The notes under the pieces were generated by a model. The model was not told where the DNA came from. It ran no database searches and saw nothing but the letters and a program-made list of their open reading frames with translations. From contig OX393564.1 of the NCBI GenBank assembly GCA_947652115.1, forward strand, positions 1,173,786 to 1,237,785: a stretch of DNA of 64,000 nucleotides, written 5' to 3'. A program made the position numbers and the translations under genes. The stretch comes from Blastomussa wellsi. Taxonomy: Eukaryota; Cnidaria; Anthozoa; Scleractinia; Plerogyridae. This document shows, piece after piece, positions 33,907-43,300 of the stretch (positions are counted from its first letter, which is position 1; each line of letters opens with the position of its first letter).

Positions 33907-35868
33907 GTGAAATGCCACCTCGTAATTAAAATACATCGCGACCTTTACATAATCCACCGATTATGACTTCAAATTTGAATTTTGGGTCTTTATGGTGAAA
34001 TTCCACCGCGTAAATCTAAGAAACACGAGCTGTAACCGAGTGCTTCTCTTTGCACTTGTCCCATGTTCCTAAAAAATTCCGCGTGCTTATATAACTCAAC
34101 AATCCACTCTAAGATCTAGAACAAAAGGTAGCGCGCCTACCAGGGTTAGAACCCAGGGCTATAACAGGCGAGAAGAGAGAATTCATTGAAGGAACCACTA
34201 AGCCTATTGATGGGGCAGAGTTATAACCGCGCGCGGTATATATTGAATTTTATGCACGGTACCGGTAAAATAAAACAGCAACCTACCAATACATACGCCA
34301 TCCGGCTTACCGCCAGCGTTCACATAACCCTGGTCGCATCTGCACACTGGTGTCATGAACATCTGACGGTTTGAGATGCATCTGCCATATAAACCACACA
34401 TATCCTCTTTTGCTCCCTTTGGACACGGACCAATATCTAAAATTGATCGATAGAACTGACTGAGCTAGGTGATGCGTGCTCGCGTTATGTTTATATTTCT
34501 GGACGTTCCTACTACAACATAAGCGAGAGTAAAGGCGTTATGTTCGAGTTTATGATCATGATTGTTATGTTGCTAGTGGGAAAGAGGAGTTTATGCCAGT
34601 TTCTCTGTTTTCTTGCCGGCTTCACAGCAAAGTTAATCATTTTTTACCTCTACATTTAAGTCCATTTCCAATAGTGTTTCCTTGACAAATGCATTTTCCT
34701 TCAATGCATTTTCCTTTGGGAAAGCATTTTCCTTCTTCGCATTTTACATAAGTGTCACAATCCTTGTCGGTTTTGCATTTATGTAAAGGTTCTATAATAA
34801 TCAGAAGAGACAAAAAGTATTAGAAAAAGTATTATCATTTTTCCTGATTTTGGGTCGCTTGGTCAGAAAAGCAAAACAAACGGCACAAAAATAATCACAC
34901 CAAGAATCGAGTTTGTGTTGACATATTTTCCTCCCAAACGGGTTAAACCTCTCTCTTACGGGAGAGTGACAAGTTTTCTCTGAAGTTAAAGTTAAAACTG
35001 AAAATCTGTATGGGCAAAACGATGTCTATATTTTAGATTAAAAGCGGAAAGTTAAAAGAAACGCGCGCACAATTTCTAATAGAGGAAGATAGAAGAAGCA
35101 GATAGAAGCAGCCCATGGCATTTGTCTTCTACGTTCTCCGTCCTCACCAGGTACGCACGATGTCTTTCCCAATACAAGTTGGCCCCTACACGTACACTTT
35201 CCACGTATACAGAAGGCATACATCTGCTTGCAGACTTTAGTTTTCTGGCACCCTACCAAAGAACAGAAGGCAATGGAGGTGATTAAACATAAACCTTTGT
35301 AGCTTACGGCCCTGGATATTCACAGCAAAGCGACTTCAACCATTAATGCTTGATTTTTTTAATGTCCCAGCGCGTAGTTTGCTTCCAGCATGGCGGATAT
35401 TGTACTACGTGACGGTAAACAGGGCCCATTTTGAGATCACCATCACGCTTGCGAAAATTAAAACTTACATCTTTTTTTATTTTTCTCGAAATTTAGTTGC
35501 ATTGGTAAGATACACGCTCCGCGAAAAGAGGTTGAGATATTGATATTATTGATACTATACTCAGCCAGTAGGTTCCTCTCCTGTGTGTTGTAGTGGTCGT
35601 CTTGATTTTTCCAAGCCAAGATTTAAGATGGAAATTATTCTTACTTAGCTTGAACACTTGAACTATCGGGTTAGGTCTCAATGCTTATTGACAACAAAAC
35701 GAACATTCTGGTGAACAAATACTCGCAGAATAAATAGTCCCCATTGTTTTATGAGCGCGCGCTCATTACTCGGTTGCAAAACTTACGATAAATTGTTTCG
35801 GCGTGAAAAGCGGAAATGAAGAAGCCAATCATCAGCCAAGGGAGAATCGGTCTTTTGATCAATCCCAT
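21589..35868 (-). CDS. Gene C: shorter multi-EGF-like protein with GPI-signal-like tail, 482 aa
   Basis: Twelve exons (minus strand): 35868-35787, 35252-35148, 34791-34648, 34436-34287, 33324-33217, 32796-32686, 31753-31598, 31221-31087, 30564-30436, 23017-22886, 22173-22075, 21686-21589. Total 1449 nt, in frame. Exon 1 is a signal peptide ([20 protein letters not shown]). Order: gamma, alpha, beta, gamma, alpha, beta, EGF, calcium-type EGF (DVDEC), calcium-type EGF (WDEC), short module, tail ending [12 protein letters not shown]. The five modules that follow the signal exon in B and D are missing. The intron between 30436 and 23017 is 7.4 kb because a BEL/Pao element inserted there. An upstream ATG three bases before the chosen one opens only a five-codon frame. 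Probably cell-surface, as for B. Confidence 0.85.
23544..23614 (-). repeat. 3' LTR of the BEL/Pao element, internally deleted
   Basis: 71 bp: the outer 35 and 36 bp match the 5' LTR exactly, and the middle 74 bp are absent between AAAACTCGAC and AACTGGGGCG. Confidence 0.85.
23757..24491 (-). pseudogene. BEL/Pao integrase C-terminal part, out of frame with Gag-Pol
   Basis: About 244 codons without an ATG start. Contains the second and third catalytic positions of a DDE integrase ([21 protein letters not shown]) and the BEL-type C-terminal domain ([31 protein letters not shown]). The N-terminal catalytic core including the first aspartate is missing between this frame and the one ending at 24460; the join lies near 24485-24500. 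The integrase of this copy should be inactive. Confidence 0.85.
24460..29961 (-). CDS. BEL/Pao Gag-Pol polyprotein, 1833 codons, truncated in integrase
   Basis: Order on the minus strand: charged coiled coil (residues about 55-140), Gag domain of the Pao type ([15 protein letters not shown], near 460), two zinc knuckles ([27 protein letters not shown] at 741-754), aspartic protease (DPGS, Asp860), reverse transcriptase (SDVEQMF, Asp1196; YMDD at 1274-1277), RNase H (FCDAS, Asp1453), and the integrase H-H-C-C zinc finger (about 1755-1803). The frame ends soon after [10 protein letters not shown], where a deletion shifts it. The start ATG lies directly after the primer-binding site. Reverse transcription residues look intact; integration residues do not. 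Confidence 0.93.
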   Translation of the reverse strand: MMNLPNEWRVADECVISPLHSSVDVTPEDSVSQVASQIESGSVKSKSSSTSNRRREARIKAAVANLQAKQLAERVKRDNEVREEEFREEMAQRELELKLECRKRELDLLRKKRENEIAVISAQNQAEVAQLEHEILGQESSGERDKNDQVSKVSKTSPSLKHYLVPRPNAVTESESKDYFQSPCTEVEAGMTMGYVSQEHKATVYTDRQAVISYENTPVNAIAKSLPAKVLEFHTTHSNGITSGTVKAPVAKCSVSNMLSSNTTLGSTQPNSSSQESKYLFQSTATPVSLVVTPQVYTDFSSPGYVAVSQPTPKPFHNSSTSAPLTTSVIWSTTPGPEIHQMDTSLAGVTSVTSTPAVSYTHHGYPTWAPCKSKFPSPLSHSQPYTISEWGPGAQSTSTPYFSGVNLTPRHRSAQAFTVHEPVDAFIDRLRDGQETVLQTSFNSSQTDPSIALLRAQEQQRLPPLELFKFTGKPIEWPKFIERFRDQIHNKGTLTDSDRMAYLFQNLDGEAKKAVESLGVTGHSYPSALKTLKRLFGNPNSVASAYLKSMLNSPYVPPNDRQALRDYYYQVKACTTWCVKMGQSAILQAPEYLSRATMRLPMSLRGRWYEHIHGRSDRATLVEFEKWLHKRVDTLFNPFEDFICEEWNKRQRLTRPKSNLQLHPFATITEHPSEDQPNNSSRFNPDPGQVRFSKKEGGNKVQSTENKCAVCSDKHRVAFCPGFKAKPLQERRKIAWDRQLCFNCLKANHRAQECPSTKRCLKEHCGRQHHTLLHEDRRAETRTDSLANAQSSNIQPPAPLQRDAQHLEPRATTLPVVPSDAQRSINQVCVQPRRKVLLQILPVQIHSKKGLVINTYAVLDPGSDSTLIRKDLADHLQLDGETHQLGLNTVGSDVKTQNLSRVSFSLSSNDHPQPVLVRGAWVIDKLNIPSIKVSKERAIQRWSHLSGVDLPELEGCDVMLLIGSDMAHLLIHLEVRQGRWDEPIAIKTPLGWTLFGNVDNGHCDRISANFLATDEGTSLQHQIERFWEIDSYATSQTPSESTMSAEDKRALAILQSGTVKEESHYKTPLLWDREPNLPNNRAMAVSRLHSTEKKLSKDPELAEKYQGVINDYVSKGHAKKLTPEEAKITTPKTWYLPHHAVLNPNKPGKVRVVFDAASKFDGVSLNNKLLTGPDLLNNLVGILIRFRSGKIGIMSDVEQMFHQVGVREEDRDSLRFLWRDLDETRRPDEYQMTVHVFGAVDSPCCANYALQRTAHDQQGKFSEDAIHAVKRNFYMDDLLTSKPNSDEATNLVKQLIEILATGGFRLTKWMSNSREVLMAIPSSEVACNTVDLARNELPQERALGVKWCAEQDLLYLRSVKSGFPNTKRGILSATSSVFDPLGLAAPYVIKAKLIIQELWRRQIDWDEELPDGILQSWQSWKDGLKTPRIIAVPRWYGFHREESQDVQLHVFCDASEVAYGAVAYFRSVTDGRVNVSFIMSKTRLAPIKTLTIPRLELQAAVVAIRLKSKILEEIDFEVDQTHLWSDSKIVLHYINNTQRRFSVYVSHRVAEIVSNCDTKEWHHIQGVKNVADDCTRGIEIDDLTPECRWISGPEFLMLPAEQWPCSKEVPEVDESELEVKASVLATSTTPLMNLVQWEKYSSWKRLVRLYAWWMRYKFKLRCKAKKQSSPPERQAKVLSADELAEASLALCKQAQIESFKEDYEDLQANRVLPRNSSLLPLQPVLVNGVIRVGGRLNKAPVPFEAKHQVILPPTHRISRLLVQDFHEKHFHVGREHTLALVRQQFWIPRGKSFTRKIVNDCLHCKRRRAKPNVPMMASLPKERFALSRKKGNA
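29984..30128 (-). repeat. 5' LTR of the BEL/Pao element
   Basis: 145 bp, TGGAGCGGCC...GGTCTTACCA on the minus strand. Followed by a primer-binding site starting TGGTCCTATTCGAGCCGG. Confidence 0.85.
31850..32065 (-). repeat. tRNA-derived SINE in gene C intron
   Basis: Reverse-oriented copy with GAACACAACGCAATCACCCC and GCTTGAACCCAGACCGTTCG near the head. The outermost head bases are diverged or missing. Confidence 0.6.
32525..32668. repeat. 48-bp tandem repeat, three near-identical units, in gene C intron
   Basis: Units at 32525-32572, 32573-32620 and 32621-32668, each GACTGAGTTGAAACTTTCTT...TAATTTGCCA. The array ends 17 bp from the splice donor of exon 32796-32686, inside the intron start. 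It creates repetitive ORFs on both strands that are not genes. Confidence 0.9.
33868..33905. repeat. GAT microsatellite
   Basis: About 12 GAT units at the end of an AT-rich stretch (33660-33905) in a gene C intron. Confidence 0.85.
34648..34791 (-). CDS. Gene C alpha module with internal duplication
   Basis: Encodes [18 protein letters not shown], then FPKGKC and IEGKCICQG, then GNGLKC. Other alpha modules have a single EGKCxC; here GKC occurs three times and the exon is 144 rather than 111 nt. Two extra cysteines result, so disulfide pairing must differ. Confidence 0.75.
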
Positions 35869-37213
35869 TCCATTTAAACTTTTATCTTTTTTGGGATTCG
35901 AGGTAGGTGCTGTAACTGCTGCATCGAAAGAACTGTGAAATTAAATTGTTTACGTCATAATGTCTAGCTAAGTTACCCGGCTTCCTAGTCGAGCTCAAAG
36001 TTTAGTTTTGCTCTCTTTAATTATAACGACACCTCCAACATATCCACGAACAATAAAAAGGCTTTTTCTATAAAACGTTTGGCTTCGAGAGTGTTGCACG
36101 TTTTCGCTTCAAATTCCCAGAATGCTCGAGGCGGCAAAAACGGGAAGTGGCGTTAGATTTTGCAATTTACCGCTGTTTTTAGTCAAACGCACCAGCGCAA
36201 GCGGCAAAGCTGCCAGAAGAAATCGGCAATCAAAACGAGCAGGCTATTCGTTGGCAAACGAAAAACTGTACTCATGATATTCCTGAATCACTGTTAAAAA
36301 GGCTTAAAACAGCCTAGACCCAGAAAAAAATAGAGAAAGACAAACATATTTGCAAAGCGAGTTTATTGGACAACCAGCAGAAAGTATCATCACTGTTTAT
36401 GGTGGGATTTATGGTGGCTAAGATAAATACAAATCGTTTATGAACAAAAACTGAACATAAACCCTTTTCTCGGCTACATTAAATTAAAGTTTTATTTTGA
36501 ATTGTTCAGACTTCTTTCTTAATTTAATATGTGCTTAACTTCCAGGAACAGCTTTATTAATAAAAAATTCGTCCCAAACAAGTTTATAATGATTGAAGGC
36601 TTATTTTGCTAAAGTTAGCGTAGAAATTAGCGATGTGGATGTAGATTAAAAAACCGTAGCTTCATAACAAATACCTCTCCCGGGTATTATAATTTAAAAT
36701 GAGAAACAAAGGAAATTGACGTTATGAACTGTTCAGCCTGACAATTTTCAAAAAATTCTTTTCGCAATATTCGTTTCAATTTTCAAGGAAAAGCACCCTG
36801 ACAGTGAGATTTTTAGATACCATGACAATATCTGCCAGCATAAATTATAGAAGCTCAGTAAATGTAAATATCATGATTTTAAAAAAAACAAGCAAATCTT
36901 TGGCACACAGTTTTATTTTTCAGCGTACTCACAATTTTATTTTTAATTTAAGTTGCAAGCTTAACAAAGGTTATGCACAACCAAGCGAAATGTGTTGGAA
37001 CGTATGTAAACAGTTAGATTTCACACAAAGTAACGTGAAAAATGTTTTTTTTCTTCAAAAAACAATATTTTGTTTGTTATTTCCTAAAGTATGCAGGCTG
37101 TAAGGTCAACTCGCTGAAATGACCCTTCAACTTCCAAATATTATTGACTGACGTCGATGAAATTATCAAAGTAAAATAAATCATTATTAAATTGATTAAT
37201 TAATTAACTAAAG
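35869..37213. other. Intergenic, gene D end to gene C start
   Basis: Gene C promoter side 35869-36010, then about 300 bp without recognisable features, then the gene D 3' region with a minus-strand AATAAA at 36362-36367 (about 850 bp after the stop). AT-rich; no coding exon seen. Confidence 0.5.
35951..35963 (-). promoter_or_regulatory. Conserved TGACGTA element upstream of gene C
   Basis: TACGTCATAATGT on the plus strand, 83 bp before the start codon; 11 of 13 bases match the gene B element. A second shared block follows (GGCTTCCTAGTCGAGCT here, GGCTCCTCAATCGAGCT at 20573). Confidence 0.45.
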
Positions 37214-37349
37214 TTAACAACAGCAAATCAAGCAGCAGGCGCGGTTATCCTTAGACGCCCAAGATGACCACGCCTGTGGGCACTCAGCAGTCCGCAGACA
37301 TGTAGACGGCGATGAGCCGATCCAGTTTGAAGAGCAGAGCGTGCAGGGC
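37214..37349 (-). CDS. Gene D terminal exon, Cys-Cys-Cys tail
   Basis: Entered in phase 2 (Arg across the junction), 44 residues: CTLCSSNWIGSS, CLRTAECP, WSSWASKDN, CCLICCC. Same 136-nt length as gene A. The B/C frame is open here too and keeps TGSAH and GHLGRLRIT. Confidence 0.8.
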
Positions 37350-40300
37350 CTAAAGTAAGAAAAAAAGACGATTACAGATTACTAAATAATTTATATTCCA
37401 CACTAAAGCGTCCAATAGACCTTTTTCGCTTGTACGGTTTGTTTCCCCATTACATGCCATGTGATGATACTCTTGAGGATTCTTGCTTTCAAATTTTCAA
37501 ATAGTTGCATGTATATGAATAATAATTTTTGGATGCATAAAACAACAAAGCTCTAGAGAATGACACATGGTCTGTAGCAACAAACACGCTCAAGCGAGAA
37601 AGGTCTATTCACTCCGCTGCAATACATAATACAGCTTGGATTTGAATCGAACCACGCCTCTAACCATATATACTAAAGTTAAAGCTATAATCACATTTGA
37701 AACGAGAACGGTCTCTATGCAGTATTTCCATTTTGCAAAAAAAATATTGAGGTTATTATTATTTTTCTTTTGCATTTGATTACTTTTGTTGTTATGATCT
37801 TGCCAAATAACCTTTTAAAATTTAATGAGTATTTTATTGAGTAAAAATATTAAATTATTTGGTAACTATAACACGCTGCTAATAAAACTATATTCATTAA
37901 TCTGATCATTCGGTCATTTTGATCATGAGTGCCCAAAGTACAAAACAACTATTTTTTATTAAATACCAGCTACACAAAAGGAGAGAGACACGGTTGTCTA
38001 ACGGTTTGTGCGCTGGACTCCGGTTCAAACAGGCTCTCTCCACCTAGAAGCATAAATGGGAACTCGTAGTCCCTTCACGCTAAAGAAACCGGAGTTAAAT
38101 GCTGACAGTTATGCGACAGTTTGGCTTGAAAAGCTTTACTATACAAAAATAACCTTATAATTTTAGATTCGTGCCGCGCAAAGTCCACCGTCCTTGCTAC
38201 TGATGTCACATAACTGTCAAGCATAACTGCCAAGCGCTTCATCGAAGCCTGTATGAATTAAACGTGGATTCGGACTCGACGGTTTTTTTGGACGTATTGA
38301 AGTGCTCACCGGTATCCTTCCTTGCACTTACACTTTCCTTTATCGCATTCTAACTGTTGTCTGCAGTTACATACTTGTGAGGAGATATCTAAATTTAAAG
38401 AGAATATCATTTTTTTTATTTCGTTTTGTACATAAAAAATACTTCCATCGATTAGATACAGTTTAATGTTTGGAACTAGCTCAAGGGTCATTATAGAGTC
38501 TTAAAATAAAAAACACGCAAAAGGACCAGAGAAGTGTCTTTCCTATTGTGTACAAAACAAAAATAAGTCAATTTTTCCCAAAAAAAACGAAAAAACAAAT
38601 TTAATTCAATTCTTTGGCAACTGTATTTGCTGATAACTGAGATATCTAGTTTTCGGAATACTCTGGCAATTTAAAGACGTTTAAGCAAAATCGTGAGGTA
38701 AACTAAAAAATTCCTTCTTTTGTAAATATAAGTACACGTAAAAATATGCGGATATTCGCAGAATAAATTATATAATAGCATCCATACGTAGTCACGAAGG
38801 TTTCCCCTTAAATACGGCTTACAGTGTGTTTTACTCGACTCTAGAAAAAAATCTATTATTGTCGCTAGTTATAAGTTTTTCTTAACGTACCCCTGTCCTG
38901 TCGGGCGCAGCCTCCAGCCGACCTCACATAGCCTATATCACATGGGCAAGAGTATGTACCCGGCAGGTTTTGGCATCGTGCATTGGCGTCGCATGGCTTC
39001 ACCATTACAGAACATTCGTCCAAATCTAAAGTAAAATACCATATATCTCGTTTAAGTAGAAACTCAGCTGTGTTCTCATGGAAATCTGTAACTCCGCAGA
39101 TTGCTTCTCCCACTGTTTTCTATTCGCCGATAGAAAACGATCGCGCGCGCGTTGCTTTTTGAAGGCGAGACAACCCCAAACCTTTCCCTAAGTTGGTTGT
39201 GGCACTGAGAAAAGTCAGTGCAAATGGAATGAGACGAGGGAATGCACTTACCATCACAGATATTTTTGTGTACAGCATTATTTCGATATCCAGCATTGCA
39301 TTTGCATTCGTATCCGCCTTCCGAGTTGACACAGACGGAGTTAGACGAACAATATTTTGTGTCCATGCATTCATCAACATCTGCAAGGAAAGTGAGTTCA
39401 CGATTGTTTGGTTTACATTGAAACACCCCAGAGGTAGTGAAAAAGAGGTAGCAGGTGGGTTGTATAGACAGTCAAACAGACAGTCCATACAACAGACAGA
39501 CAGTAAGCAGACAAACAGACGAAAAATGCAACAATAAGCAGACAGACATGCAGTAAGCAAACATACATGCACAGAGAGAAGACAGACAGAAGGAATGACA
39601 GTCTAGTCAATAGACAGCCTGACAGTAAGCAACAGACATGCAGATAGACAATGCAAATTAAACAGGCTAGCTGATTGAAAAACTAACATAGAGACAGAAA
39701 ACATACATACAGATCAGCTGACAGGCAGAGAGGCAGACTGAGACACACAGACAACAGACAGACCTACATTAGGCAGACAGACCAACAAACAGACTAACAA
39801 AACTGACAAAATATAAACTAGGTGACGGTGTAGCTTTTATAAATATGATCGAGATTGTAAAATGAAAACGTTGTAACACTCAGCGTCTCGGTAACAAAGG
39901 AGAAGACTCCAAACTTTTCTAGGCTTTTGACTCTTCAGACAGGCAGATTGACAGATACACAGCTGACAGACTGACTTGCAGACAGACACACAGTCATAAA
40001 GACATATAAACAGATAGACAGACAGATAGGGTGACTGGCTGACGGAGAAAGAGACATTCAGACAGACAGACTGACTGAGCGATTAACGTACGACTATCGA
40101 CGTAAGCCGTAAGCCTGTGCGTTTGTCCTTCATAGGAGCAAAGGTTAAATTATTCCCTATTTTTTCAAATGTATCCTTTGGATGTTAACAAGGCTTACTG
40201 AAATACTCAAATGACAATTTTCCTTACCCTTCTCTATAATTTAACTCCTGAAATAACGATCGTTACCGGTACCTGTTACACACTTCTATACTGAAAACGG

Positions 40301-43300
40301 AGTCTCCCCATATAGCCTACTATATACAGACAGTGTATCACCCTGAAACTAATTTATTAATCTTTATCCTGAACCAGTCTGTATTCGGGCCTAGTGGCTC
40401 ATTAGGCCCGAGCTTATCTCAGTTTCTGTAGCACGAAGCGACAGAGAGTATTTCTACTCCCCCCTGGATGGGATGCTACTCCATCGCAGGGTTACCCCCA
40501 GCAGTAAATTACCGGTACCCATTTATACATCTGGGTGAAGAGGCACGAAGAGGATAGGTGATAGGTGACCCTGAACCAGTCTCCTTTGTATATTAAATGT
40601 CCCGTTCTTACTTGACCAGTCATTTCTCACCTTGGCATACCGTCCGCTCCAGCGCTCCACTTCCTACAGACTTCGCTTGATAGCCTTCGTTGCAAACACA
40701 TTTATATTTCCCTTTAACCTGTTTACAAGTGGAAAATAGGGGGCACGGATAGCCTCTCTTGAAACACTCAGTCACCACTGAAAAAAATTAATAAAACGCA
40801 ATTCATAGACCTTGAGTTTCTAAGGTTCCTCACAATCAACTTTCTACTACAAACCCATACAAGCTCAAGCCACTAAAGTTGGTGCGAATAAATATCGTAA
40901 AACATTTGATCGTACATCATCCTATTCATTGATATTTTTTTCTATTTCATGCCAACTCAACTAAAAGGAACATTGTCACGGACATTTCCCAGCTTTTTTA
41001 GTAAAATGGCCACGAAATTATTATTAAGTTCTTTCACCCATACAGGAAATGCTCCTAGAACATTAAGGGATGGATATCAAGCAAATTGTTTATGGAATAG
41101 AGTGACCGTACATAGTTGTCATCACTTTTTTCCAAATTACTCCATATTTAGCTTCAAGTGTACTGGCATACTAATTTTTACAAAACTTAACCACTGTTTG
41201 TAGGTTTCCATAGAATTTTTGAAAATTATTCTCGTGCCAATGTCCCTTTAAGTTGCTTAATTTACACAACGAAAATCATTTCCTATTACTGCCGAAGTTC
41301 TCGTATATATCGTTCACGTATTTTACGTCATACCAGCATACCTTGGCACTTTTCATTGACAGATAGTTTAGCAGTACCCTCAGGACATTTGCACTCGCGT
41401 TCTTTAGGAAATAAGGGATCAATAAAGCAAACATCTTGGTCTGCTTTGCACGTGTAATCTGCGGGACATGGCTGGGTTTCTATGCAAAGATAAAGAAATG
41501 AGGCATTCCAATTAGGTTTGTGTCTCAGTACATCCTAAAGCCAAGAATTTATCTACATGAGTTTACGTTTTGGCGCTAAATCGATGTTAAAGGTCTGGAA
41601 CACTGTCTAACAGACTTAGAAAATGTATATAACGTTTGGATGACGGCTAGGAACCGCACATCGAAGAATAAAACTGTTTGGATTGTTTATACCGGATCTC
41701 TTCGTAAAGAAATGGCACGTACCAGATGTCAGTCTAAAGGCGGTGGCTATCGAGGACACATTGTGACGGATACATTGTTGTGGACACAAATGTTTTCCTG
41801 TTTGCCCGCGCCCGCATCATTGTTGCGGCACAAAATTTCTAATTGTTTCTAAACATTATGTGTCCGCAACAAATGTTTCCTCGTTTGCGCGCGCAAAACA
41901 CCAAAAAAACCAAATTGAATGCAAAGCTGGTAATACAGCAAAAACACAAAAATTATTCGCCATTATTTTAACTGGCAGAGCTAGTGTTCTTCAGAACCAA
42001 TACCTTGATGTAAGATTTTCTGTAAGTTTGAGAACCAATATGCCTTTAAGAATACAATTATAATATCCCTCTTAGTCTTGTCGCTCGATTGTTATTAAGC
42101 GTAGAAGTTTACAACTCACCTCTGCAAAATTTCCCATTTCCAGTTAATGGAACTCTCTTAGAGGATACTCCACAGTAACATTGTCCCTGAATACAGTCTG
42201 CTTTTTCATGGCAGTCACCATCGTTGGAGCACGAATGTAGCGGTGCTTAAACAAGGAATTTAAAACAGACTCGGACATTTTTATAATTTATATCAGCCGA
42301 AGAATGGATGTCAGAGTCTTCGATATTATTCTCAAAATCCGGCTATTCACAAAAATCTTAAAACACCAGTGTACAATACTGATGGGGCATTTGGTCGGAT
42401 GGTTGGTTGACTGACTGACTGACCGACCGACCGACCGACTAAGGCTGACTGACTGCGTGGGTGGGCCGATGGATGGATGGATTAACTGTGCATTCGGCTG
42501 TTTTGAGCAGGGTTCCCATAATTAAAACGTCAACCTGGTTCCCTATTTTTATTCGATATATATTAATACCAATGTTCTCACCACGTTTGCAGGTTTTGCC
42601 TCCTTTTATCAGCCCATCTTTGCACTTGCACACCCAATCGACACAAGTAGAATAAACCGTATTGCAGTCGTTGTTGGTGGTGCACTCTGCGTGAATAAGT
42701 AAAGCAAATGTTTGGAGGCTTTTAAGTGCTACTTAAGTTATACCCAGAGCGATTTTCACTTGCGTTCGAGAGTAGTTTCAAATATAGCAAGCTATATATG
42801 AAGGTGCTACTACGACGAAATTTGCTTGTCTCCAATCTAAAATATGCAACTTAGCTAAGCGATGATGTAAATTATACTCAACCAAATTTTTATCAAAAAA
42901 CAAAGAAAAACTAACTCACGCAATTTGAATCAGAAATGTTTAACTCTTTCCATCATGATTTTACCAGGTGTGCTATGTAATATGAAGCTAACAATTATGT
43001 TACCATGACAACATACTCGGTCCCAGACCCGTCATTATTCAAGGCTCTTCTAGCCATTTTTTGGAGTCCATTTTGATATTTCTCAATGACTCAAAATCTA
43101 CATGATCTCACAAGCACATTTATGTGTTAGGCTGGTTCTTGGCTTGACTTAACTTTTTCTGGGCTAAAAATCACACTGGCTCAAGGGGACTGGAAATAGT
43201 GTGTTGCCATGGAAAAAGGATTTAATTATGACTGTAGACAACTGTTCGAAATTGCCCTATTTATTTACTTGATATAAAAATTGGGTTGAGTTGATGACGT

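Noticed and set aside
39120..39610. Overlapping 114-150 codon frames
   Set aside because: Shadows of the gene D EGF exon 39380-39252 and the GACA repeat; only the spliced EGF frame has cysteine spacing and splice sites.
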